A DNA stretch of 64,000 bases, taken from assembly GCA_963585895.1 (NCBI GenBank), contig OY757904.1, positions 726,907-790,906 on the forward strand, in the 5' to 3' direction. Shown one piece after another: positions 55,141 through 64,000 of the stretch (position 1 is the stretch's first letter; each line of letters starts with the position of its first letter). Origin of the DNA: Sepioteuthis lessoniana. Its lineage: Eukaryota > Mollusca > Cephalopoda > Myopsida > Loliginidae. The notes under the pieces were generated by a model. That model searched no databases and was not told the origin of the DNA. It worked only from the letters and a program-made list of their open reading frames with translations. A program made the position numbers and the translations under genes.

Positions 55141-55149
55141 TTAAGTATG

Positions 55150-56590
55150 TTTTTATTGCTTATTTTAAAACTAGAAAAAAATGTGTATCCTATAGTTGTC
55201 AAAAGAGTTTAATTGAGAGAATTCACTGCGAATCAGAAGGACATTGGGGGAAGTCGTCCGTGGAGAACGGGGATCCGTGAATTCTATCCCTTTCGGGAGC
55301 AGCACAGAATAATTTAACACGCCCGTTTTTAAGACAACGCACGAGAGCAATACCCGTAAATTACAGACGAACATCTACTGAAATAACCCAATTACATACA
55401 ACCCTCACACAACTCAATTTTTTCTTTAAAAAAATTATATCGAATTAATATTAGCATCACCTTACATAAAACGATTTGAATTTTTGTTTATTATTAACGG
55501 TCAACTTTATTGTTTGATTATATCACTCGACTTTAACGTTCTACCAATTCCTTTGTCACTCACCAACACGGCCTTTTTTTGTAAACAATAATTTCAAAAA
55601 TCTTTCTTCTTAACGTCCAGTAAATGTAATAAGGACAATATTTCTAAAATCTTCGATATCCGATTGCATAATGATTTGAAGATTAATCCAGAAAGTATGG
55701 TTGCAATTTGAAGATTAATCCAGAAAATATGGATGCAATAAGAAGGTTAATACAGGATTTTTCCTGTTAATTGTTATTGAAATTCCTTTACAGCCAATGA
55801 AATGCAAAGAAAAATATATTTTCAACAAATTAACTGTAATGATTATAATACATTTATCCAAAACCTCCATCACGAGTAGGATGTAACATAAGCGTGACGG
55901 TGCCATTAAATATTTATCCCAAGACGGGAGTTTATTTTTCGCACGTGTGAAGTCGGGGCAGTCTGGCACTTGATCCCTCGCAAAATAAGTCCCAGTTGAG
56001 AGTCCCTTTCTGGGCATATGGGAACCGGCAGATAATGTGGGGGTTAACCTGGGGCTAGACTGACCGCCGCTGGCAAGGGGTTTCCAAATTTCACGTTATA
56101 CACACACCCACCAGACCACTTCGTCTTCCTACCCCCAGGATAATGGAAGATATGGGCCTCTAAGTTTAGATATAATATTATTATTTATTGTAGTCGACAA
56201 TTCCAATTTCCCGTGTAATATTTTTAGAGGCGAATGGGACATTTAGCGAGAATAAATTGAGGCGAATGAAGCTGAAAAGGCATATGCAAAAGAAGGCAAC
56301 TCGATGGGCAAACAACACAACGAATAAGTTTCGACACGAGGGGAGATATAAAATATAACAAGGTTTTTAATACGTGCTGACACAGACAAATATTAAGGTG
56401 CCGGCTATATTACCAGCGGATAATACCAAATACAAATGTCTTTCTTTCTTCCTTTTTCCTTTCTTTCTTCTTTCTTTAAATTGAGAGAGAGAGAGAACAT
56501 ACAATTGCAATACTTAGGAAGGGTGGAGGGAGAGAACGGCTTTAAGATTTACTTAGCTTTTCGACGGGTTTCTTCTGAGAGTATTTTTTC
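55150..56590. other. Unclassified, no gene recognised
   Basis: The minus-strand frames 55171-55374 and 55715-56017 have no family features. A short repeated phrase 'gaagattaatccagaaa' occurs twice at about 55677-55725. The segment 55190-55330 is less AT-rich and could be an LTR remnant; this could not be shown. Confidence 0.4.
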
Positions 56591-56592
56591 TT

Positions 56593-56865
56593 TTACGGGC
56601 TAGCGGGATTCTGTACAGCTTGGCTTGAAGGCACTTTATCTTCTTGTCCACTATTATTTCCGCTTTTCCCCGGAGTTTCGGCGACAGTTTCAATACATCT
56701 GGTCACTCCAACTGCTGTCCTGAAACCTGGCTCTGCTTCTTCGCCCGGAGTTGTGACGACAGTTTCAACACCTCTGGTCACGCCAACTGCTGTCCTAACA
56801 ACTGCATTCTTCATTCCTATTTCCGCTGACGAAAAGGGTGCTTCCGGCTTTAAGGTTCTGGCCAA
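56593..56865 (-). other. Minus-strand open frame with a 25-residue in-frame duplication
   Basis: 90 codons. A 75-bp unit (about 56668-56742 and 56743-56817) is duplicated, so the peptide carries RTAVGVTRGVETVVTTPGEE and a second version RTAVGVTRCIETVAETPG. A stop lies directly before the first codon. In another frame upstream, WVDIDSILNESPDRVKEEER looks protein-like, suggesting a frameshifted retroelement gag or a lost gene. I do not recognise the family. Confidence 0.35.
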
Positions 56866-57109
56866 TCATTTCGCCTCTTTCTTCTTCCTTCACCCTGTCA
56901 GGCGATTCGTTCAGAATACTATCTATATCCACCCAGGTGAGGTTATGGAGTTCATATAGATTGACCTACATTCTAATTTCCTCTTTTAACGGTCTAGCCG
57001 AGGAGTTGACCTACATTCCTTATTCCTCCTTTTAACGGTCAATCTTTGAGGTCTGTTAATTCAAACACGGAGGGGTTGGGGAAATTTCTTATTTCTTTCC
57101 TCTCAGTGG

Positions 57110-57340
57110 GAGACCACGTGACACAAGGTTAGATTTTGAAACGGAGTTTGGCTCGTTTAAGTTTTCTTTCTAAATTGGTTGCCGTACCAAAGTTCTCGAA
57201 CTGGAAGGGAATTGATAGGTGCATGCCTTTCCTAAAGACATTAGCACGAAGTGAAACGCAAACTATCTTGATCTAGATTTGAACTTAGCTCGCTGAGTTC
57301 ATTTTTTACCATGATAGTCATTACATCAGGTACGTCCGTC
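57110..57340 (-). mobile_element. Degraded tRNA-derived SINE
   Basis: On the minus strand the head has TGATGTAATGACTATC (A-box-like) and AAGTTCAAATCT (B-box-like), then 'gctaatgtctttaggaaagg'. Further on come 'aaaatctaaccttgtgtcac'-type sequence and other parts shared with the SINE at 33.3 kb. Confidence 0.65.
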
Positions 57341-57419
57341 CCCTCTACGAATTGTAATAGAAGTTAATAGAACAATTTTGTCATCCTCAAGATAGCGTTG
57401 ATATATCGATAAAAAGACT

Positions 57420-58370
57420 CAAAGACGACATTAAAAGGGCAGAGGAAGACTGATTACAGGGACAGGAAACAATACTGACAACACAAGCATCAACAGAACA
57501 ACAATAACTTGAAAACAAAAATGGAAAGAAAAACAACTGTATGGATATTTCAAGCGACCAACAAGTGAAATCTCATACGAGAAGACATGGAGTTGGCTAA
57601 AAAAAGGAAATCTCAAGAAAGAAACGGAATCTCTTCAAATAGCAACACAAAACAACGCCATGAGGAAAAACTACGTTAAAGCAAAAACAGAAAAGACGCA
57701 ACAAAATAGAAAGTGTAGATTATGTGGTGATAGAGTCGAAACGATGAATCACATAATAAGCGAATTCAGCAAAAAGAGTATAAAACTAGACACGACTGGG
57801 TGGGAAAAGTATTCTATTCTGGCTGATCTTAGTAACGCTGTAGTCTGGATAGTCTCTACCAGAATGGTGCAAGAAACTGAAATTTGACCATATGAACGGT
57901 TTATGCACAACCCGGAATCAGTCCTAGACACACCAAACTTCTCTAGGACTTTGAGATACAAACGAATCACCTAATCTCGGCCAGAAAACCAAATCTTGTG
58001 ATAGTCAACAAAAAAAGAGACCTTGCCAAATAGTGGACTTTGTCGTCCTGGCAGATCACAAAGCAAAATTAAAAGAAGGGGAAAAGAGGGATAAATATTT
58101 AAACCTTGCTAGAGAGCTGAAGAAGCTATGGAACTTGAAGGTGACTGTGATACCAATTGTAATTGGTTCGCTTACAACGACCCCCAGAGGATTGGTGAAG
58201 GGATTGATAGACTTGGTTATTAGAGACCATCTCGACTACAGCATTACTAAGATCGGCCAGAATACTGAGAAGAGTCCTGGAGACTTGAGGAAACTTGCTG
58301 TCACTCAAACTTCAGTGAAAAATCATCAATAAATGTTGGTGTGAAAACCTTACAAAGAAGTAAAATAATA
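57420..58370 (+). mobile_element. LINE 3' end: CCHC knuckle and restriction-like endonuclease remnant
   Basis: Open pieces: 57660-57887 with CRLCGDRVETMNHIISEFSK (Cys-x2-Cys and His retained, last Cys changed), and 58033-58332 with MDFVVLADHKAKLKEGEKRD then LELK-like helices and VTVIPIVIGSL. Between them RPENQIL... VNKKRDLA is a frameshifted PD..V segment. A CCHC knuckle followed by a PD-(D/E)XK-type domain is the C-terminal arrangement of R2/R4/Hero-like LINEs. The element ends near 58370 with an AATAAT-type tail. Frameshifts, a lost Cys and an inverted internal insert (57813-57860) make it dead. Confidence 0.72.
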
Positions 58371-58569
58371 ATAATATATTGGATATCGTAAAAAGTTCAT
58401 TATCTTTATCAAATTTTATCAAAGATATTTTCAAAAATTGGTATTAACATTATTGAACAATATATTTACTGTTTTTGCTCTATCGTCTGCTTTTATTTTT
58501 TAGGCAACTTCTTAATTCCATCCTCTCCAAACTTATTTCTTTTTCTCTATAAACAGGTACTTTTTTATC

Positions 58570-58830
58570 AACATAATTCTGTAACGACCAAATAATTGCT
58601 AATTTAAAGGTGCAAAATCTGCTAACAACGGTAGATAAGTGAAAACTTTCCAGTCAAGTTATAACCATTTTTACTTGGTCACCAAATAAATATGCGGCCT
58701 TGCTTGATCCCGATGGAATACACCTTTTTCACTCAATTGCGAATTCTTTTTTAACGATGGTTGCCTTCACTTGATATTATTGGGAGCAGTACATCTTCAA
58801 ATCAGTCCTTTACTTTTCCAGAAGGATTTC
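58570..58830 (-). mobile_element. Mariner-like transposase fragment
   Basis: The minus strand reads LKMYCSQ near 58785, then EKGVFHRDQARPHIYLVTK near 58665-58730, corresponding to HQDNARPH with the second catalytic Asp retained. After stops comes LDWKVFTYLPLLADFAPLN, like the [15 protein letters not shown] segment. A third mariner family in this window. Confidence 0.65.
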
Positions 58831-58909
58831 ATAGTTGTCTCCTTTCCAATCCCCTCTTCAGCTCTAACTTCATTTGTCTCTCAAGTCTGTTGCCGAAAGA
58901 ATTTCAAAT

Positions 58910-59660
58910 TGTTATTTTGTGCGGGAATTGCTTTGGCCGTTGGAGTTCGAATTTATATATTTCGCCCAATGAGAATGCCATTCTGCCCGGGTCACCTCCC
59001 CGGGGCAACATAAAAGGGCTGCGCTAACCATTTGTCACCCGCTTTTCACTTCCCCACGGTTCAGCAGCAGGACAAGCCAGTCAACATGACAGAGCACATA
59101 CTCTCTCTTCGCTTCCTAGCAGCATGAAAGACCAGCCATCATGAGAGACCACATTCACTCTTCTTCACTGACTCTTCTTCACTGACTCTCTCTCTCACAT
59201 ATTTCGAGCAGTCTGCTAAGCACCATGAGGAGAGTACATCCAATTTATGGACCATTGGTGTCTGGGAAATCATTCTTTCATGATTCATCTTTCCTTCTAA
59301 ACCAACAGGTCCTCGGAGAAACAAATTGGATATTTTCAACTCCTGTTTTAACGTCAGCATTTTAATTCCTGTCCAGACGACAGCATCTCAACTCCTGCTT
59401 TAACTCCAGCATTTTAATTCCTGTCCTGACGACAGCATTTCAACTCCTGATTTGAATTCGGCGTCTTTATTCCTTCTCAACTCTACAACTGTACAAGGGT
59501 TCCTTTCGTTTCAAGCTATTAATAAAACTTCCAAATGTAAAACTATCAGTATCTTCGTCCACTTATTTGCTCTTCCTTTTAATATAACAAGAGACAGCAG
59601 ACCTCTACAACCTCAACTGCCAGTTTGTATAAATGGTAATATATACTCTGCCCTCGTGTT
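58910..59660 (+). mobile_element. LTR-like segment (possible solo LTR)
   Basis: A GC-rich core GTCACCTCCCCGGGGCAACA is followed by a TATA-like CATAAAAG (59009-59016), a CT-rich leader and AATAAA at 59521-59526, i.e. promoter and polyadenylation signals in LTR order. A 52-bp tandem repeat (59336-59387, 59388-59439 and a partial third copy) lies in the middle. LTR borders and target-site duplications could not be fixed, and no internal retroelement genes flank it. The frames 58761-59027, 58771-59013 and 59452-59664 are not supported as genes. Confidence 0.42.
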
Positions 59661-59802
59661 ATAATTCCTTGTGTTTAACTTTGTTGTAAATTATCCACTT
59701 TTCATTACCACTCACAGTTCTTTTTAGTAATGTTTCTGCTACATTTAAGTTACAAGTTGCACTTCATTGGTCGCCAAACATTGAAACAACTAATCATACT
59801 AG

Positions 59803-59925
59803 TGATATACGATCAAGTCACGCTGGAAGCACTCGTTTCCGAAAGATCACAAAAGTTAAGTAGTGATGATCTTGTTCTGTATTTAGATGGGTAACCATTT
59901 ATTAACATCAGGTATTGTAAGCAAC
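59803..59925 (+). pseudogene. 5S rRNA pseudogene or 5S-derived SINE head
   Basis: About 122 bp collinear with 5S rRNA from end to end: CACGCTGGAAGCACTCGTTT, GATCAC(A)AAAGTTAAG (A-box region), TTCTGTATTTAGATGGGTAA (C-box region, normally TACTTGGATGGGTGAC) and CATCAGGTATTGTAAGC. Many substitutions, including in the C box, rule out a normal functional gene. No neighbouring 5S unit is seen. Confidence 0.82.
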
Positions 59926-60029
59926 CTAAGGACTGTGCGTAGAACTTTGTAAATAACAATTTATTAAGTAAAAATAAAGACAATTTTATATTCAACATTA
60001 AATTTATTGAACAACGTATTTACCATTTT

Positions 60030-61380
60030 CTTCTGTTAACTTTGAGGTAACTTTATAATTCTATCCTCTCAGAATCAAAACAAAACAGATCTCTATCAAG
60101 AACTGCTCTGTCTTTTACAATTTTCCAAGGAAGTGAACATGTTTTTTTTTTTCATTAAAGAAATTCTATAAAGAACAGTTAATTATTCGGATGAAAGAAA
60201 ATTTTTCAGTGATGTTGCCTGATTATCGTAGAAATAATCATTCGAGTGTTATACTGATTGTATATTACGCTCCCTCCACATTTTTCTCTTAATTCAGGAC
60301 ATATTTGGGTTATCGAATGTTGCCCTCAGTCCAGCAGAATTTACAAAAATTTTATACAAAAAAATTATTGTATCCATTATTTAAAATACGTATAATCTCG
60401 TATTTGAATGTTGCATCGTGAAAAGTCAAAAAAGACTACATAAATCAAAGGAAATAAATGCGTCTATGAACTGGAAATATTTCATGCATTTCTTGTCAAC
60501 AAACAATAGAAAATGTGAAAATTTATGTGGAATATTCCCACTCACCTTTACAAATAGTTTGAATTAACTTTCTTTTATTTCTTTTTCTTTCTTTTTTATC
60601 TGATAGTTTTATAGTCAATTCATTATTTGCCCAGGTTAAAAGTGTCGTGGGGGTAACTCGTAGTCGAACATGTTTTGACCTTATTTTGTCGATGCTGTTA
60701 TTATTAGGGAACAAGAAAAAAGGTTTGGTAAACGGACCAGGCTTTGGATTAAAGAACTAATTTCATAATATTTTGAGAGTTTTTTTCGAATATTATCTAA
60801 ACTAAGTCAGTCGACTGAAAGTAGTAGAGTTCTTATCGCTTTTCATATTGTCTTACAACACAAACAACAGCAATCTCTTGATGCAAATATCTTTTAATTT
60901 TTGTTTTGAAAAACTTTCGAAACGAAATCAAATTAATTCCCACCAATACCAATTTCTCTTGGTCATAATCATCTGAGCTTATTTTAGCATTTGTCGCAGG
61001 CATACCACTTTTGATTCCAAGATTTAAAAATCGATGAGCAGACGCTTTATCCAGAGTCCTCTAGGATATACAAGAGAAATATGAGGCAACTTAGAATCGG
61101 ATTATAGAAAGCGAACTTGTCCCGTAAATCATTACGACTGTGTAGTGAGTTCAGTCTTCACCGTGTGTCTTATATTAACAACCAGACAGAGTTAAGCTTA
61201 ATAAATATAAAAGCATCGAGCCGAAGGGGTAATATAACTGGATAGTTCATTTAATTACCTCCCTCCGACATCAGCTATAAGATGTACGGTTGAATTAACA
61301 GTGTCAGAAGAAAAACAGTGGAGAATTGGTAAGATAAATACGTTATTAGAGAAACAGCGGAACATAGTAAGAAAATAGTT
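60030..61380. other. AT-rich DNA, nothing recognised
   Basis: No coding or repeat similarity. The minus-strand frame 60523-60714 has no family features. Confidence 0.5.
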
Positions 61381-61408
61381 TTAGTAAAGATAGATAGATA
61401 GATAGATA

Positions 61409-61439
<31 letters not shown>

Positions 61440-61475
61440 GAATGAGTAAAAAGAAATTAGTTTTAGTAGAGATAG

Positions 61476-61532
<57 letters not shown>

Positions 61533-61694
61533 GAAGAATGAGTAAAAAGAAAATAGTTTTAGTTGAAATAACTAAAGATTTTATTGTTCAGGTTTAGGTG
61601 TCAGTTAAAAATGGCAAGTCCTGGATTCCTTGGAAAAAATTAAGAAAAGAAAAGGTCTAAATAGAGGGAGATCTATCTATCTATCTATCTATCT

Positions 61695-61775
<81 letters not shown>
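61372..61775. repeat. Compound GATA/GT/GA microsatellite cluster with a tandemly duplicated frame
   Basis: The phrase AGTTTTAGTA followed by (GATA)n, a dinucleotide run and GAAGAATGAGTAAAAAG occurs twice: first with (GT)n (61412-61437), then with (GA)n (61495-61528). A third block at about 61670-61775 has (CTAT)n then a long (GA)n. Confidence 0.92.
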
Positions 61776-61777
<2 letters not shown>

Positions 61778-62595
61778 AACGAATTAGGGTTTAGGGCAAT
61801 ACAAATTAGAGAACGAAAGGTGGATTTTAATTACCCAGAAATTCGAGTGTCCGTTGAAAAGTTGACATAAAAAAGGAAATGTAAGAAATTGGGGATAATC
61901 AGAAAATATAATGATTGACACAGATGATTGGGGAAATGCATTGTTTCATGTCGAGGACAGGATGAAGTTTATTCTGGGTTCGATGTTTCATTGTCTAAAT
62001 TCCAAACATAAGCAGAATATCTTTGGAGCTAAAATCAGTTGTGTTCCAATGGATGCAGAGAAAATGTTCTCAAAGAACAATCCAACCCATATTTCTTTTC
62101 TATCGAATCATACAACAAACAGACAATCAAGCAAGACATAATAGAAAAAAAAGTTTGTATTCGTTGAATTAAACCAACAGATCAAAGCAATGTTACATTT
62201 GGTTATCACTTGTTTTTTTTTTAAACATACAGTACGTTTTCCTTTTTCAACCTTCATGTGGTTGAAAAAAAAAAATAAATAAAAAATACTTTCTGAACGA
62301 GGGGAACAGTTACTAGTTTTCTTATTAATCCTAATTTTTTTTTAATGGAAATGTACACCTGTTAAATGTCGAGGCGGCTGGAGTATTGCAAAAGGGAAAG
62401 AACTAAAATGTTTCAATCTAGTTGCTGATACATTGATAAAATCAGAATCATCCTTTATTTTAGTGACTTACAGATATTCATTTACACAACTCCGAAAATA
62501 TAAGCCCTATTAATCCATTATTTTATCATCTAAATTCTTGAATTTGATGTATCAAAGGACAAGCAAGTAACGTGCAAAGTAATTCCAATGGAAGA
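61776..62595. other. No gene recognised
   Basis: The open frame 61911-62141 lacks recognisable motifs. AT-rich with homopolymers. Confidence 0.5.
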
Positions 62596-63488
62596 TACAT
62601 GGTGCCTTCAATAAGTTTCCAGACTTTTTTGTACAGGCATTTAAAACCGTTGTAGACCCTTGAAAATTTAGTATGTCATTGCTATATATCTTATGAGATG
62701 ACTGACCAATTTTTATGATTTCAGGTTCAAATCAACAGCTGCAGCAGCAATTGGAATACACCCTACTAAAGCCTGATTGTCACAGCTGGTGAATTTCAAA
62801 AATGCAATCTGGACGTGAGGACACCTTAGATGGACGATATGCAATAAAATTCTGTTTTCAACTTGGAAAAAATTCCACGTATGGAATGCTTCAGACTGCT
62901 TTTAGAGCATCTTGCATGAATCGAGCATCGGTTTTTGAGTGGAATAAGAGATTCAAGGAAAGCAGGGAGTCTGTGAGGGATAATGAGAGGTGTGCGAGGA
63001 GTAAGGAAGTCAATACACCAGAGTTGATTGGTCAAAGGGTTAGGGTTAGGGTTACTATGTTGAGGTTTTAAGGGAGTTCAGGAAGAGATTCCTTGGGAAG
63101 AGGCCAGCACTCTTCAAATCGGGTCAGTGGCATTTCCACCAGCACAATGCATCAGTCTACAACTCCATCCTTGTCACAGACTATTTGACCAAGATGGGCA
63201 TCAAGACCGTTTCTCAGTCTCCCTATAGTCCAGACCTTGCTCCCAGTGACGTTTGCTTATTCCCTAAGCTAAGAGGCTGTCGTTATGAGACAATTGAGGA
63301 GATGAAAGAGGTCATTGACACGCTCACACGAGAGGACTTCCATGAGGTCTTCCAGAAGTTGTTGGAACGGTACAAGTGCATTGCAGCAGGAGGAGATTAC
63401 TTCGAAGGGGACTAGAGATTCATGTGTGTACTATCAATAAAAGTGCCCATACGAAAAAGTCTGGAAACTTATTTAATGATCCTCATAT
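62596..63488 (+). mobile_element. Internally deleted mariner, copy 2
   Basis: Same element as 20243-21142. Left end TTCAATAAGTTTCCAGACTT, right end its complement near 63461-63480. The N-terminal part is open at 62802-63071 ([20 protein letters not shown], then WNKRFKES, VNTPELIGQ). The deletion joint at 63037-63054 reads GGGTTAGGGTTAGGGTTA, one hexamer longer than copy 1. After it: [12 protein letters not shown], the second Asp motif decayed to HFHQHNASVYNS (Asp to His), and YSPDLAPSDVCLFP with the third Asp kept (63185-63415 open), ending YFEGD-stop. No active enzyme can be made. Confidence 0.9.
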
Positions 63489-63753
63489 GAACAAAAAATG
63501 ATAGAAAATTAAATGAATCTTTATACACATTCAACTTTGGCAGTAAATGTATGGATGGTTTTAAAGTAGTGTCATTTATTGAAGTTGGATCAGAATTGGT
63601 GTTTCTCTGTAGTCGAAACGATTATAAAAATTCTTCAGTTTAAGGGAACAGCTGTTATGACCTACAAAGTAAGATTAGTAAAAGAGTAAAATTGCAACCT
63701 GTTTTACACTTTGCAATGAATTGAAGATCACCACACTGCATTTTTAGCATGTC

Positions 63754-63815
<62 letters not shown>

Positions 63816-64000
63816 ACAAAACAGTGATAATAATAACTATCGTAGATACTGAAATTGTTGTAATTATGATAATATTTTTCAGGTCGGTGAAATATCTGAA
63901 CCTCAGTCATAAAAGAAGTTTCAAATTAAAAAAAATAACGATATATAAATCACGGGAAAGTATGCTAAAATCAGTTCCAGAAAGATTGTAGTAAATTAAG
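63489..64000. other. Window end: (GA)n microsatellite, no gene recognised
   Basis: (GA)n at 63759-63810. The frames crossing it on both strands are artefacts. Confidence 0.7.

Noticed and set aside
61911-62141. 76-residue ORF
   Set aside because: No motif, splice context or similarity that I can recognise; length is expected by chance.
63037-63054. Interstitial telomere
   Set aside because: Only two to three hexamers at a transposon deletion joint; too short, and shared with another mariner copy.

Overview
The window is AT-rich metazoan DNA holding one interrupted host gene set in a dense field of old mobile elements, plus one very large tandem array. The gene and the kinds of repeat (tRNA-headed SINEs ending in a conserved tail, RTE-like and I/Nimb-like LINEs, several mariner families) suggest an invertebrate, most likely a cephalopod mollusc such as an octopus. 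That assignment is inference; no sequence search was possible.

Host gene (4.2-23.9 kb, + strand). Seven coding exons with clean GT/AG borders and compatible phases encode the C-terminal 268 residues of a MORF4L1/MRG15-type chromatin protein: a basic linker and a complete MRG domain. The chromodomain exons are not visible and are presumably upstream of the window. The introns are loaded with transposons: a LINE, SINEs and a mariner nested around a SINE before the second exon; a duplicated 239-bp module and a LINE endonuclease ORF in the next intron; and mariners, a gag-like LINE fragment and a foldback element further on.

Left edge (0-4.2 kb). An I/Nimb-like LINE remnant (reverse transcriptase and RNase H), then a decayed LINE endonuclease split by an 876-bp repeat flanked by a 9-bp target-site duplication.

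Middle (24-40 kb). AT-rich DNA with no recognisable gene, containing mariner derivatives, a composite repeat with an internal minisatellite, and a full-length tRNA-derived SINE.

Array (40.32-47.48 kb). About 107 head-to-tail copies of a 67-bp unit, roughly half GC, with 66- and 64-bp variants and traces of higher-order blocks. It has a diverged founder-like unit at the left edge and a sharp right edge.

Right part (47.5-64 kb). Decayed DDE transposase fragments, microsatellites, hairpins, paired perfect heat-shock elements in a short tandem repeat, a LINE 3' end with a zinc knuckle and restriction-like endonuclease remnant, an LTR-like segment, a 5S rRNA pseudogene, and a second copy of an internally deleted mariner. 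The first copy lies 42 kb away, and both carry the same deletion joint with (TTAGGG)-like filler.

No complete new biological system was found. The observations most worth following up are the 67-bp array, the shared mariner deletion joint, and the duplicated module with a conserved frame upstream of a truncated LINE endonuclease.
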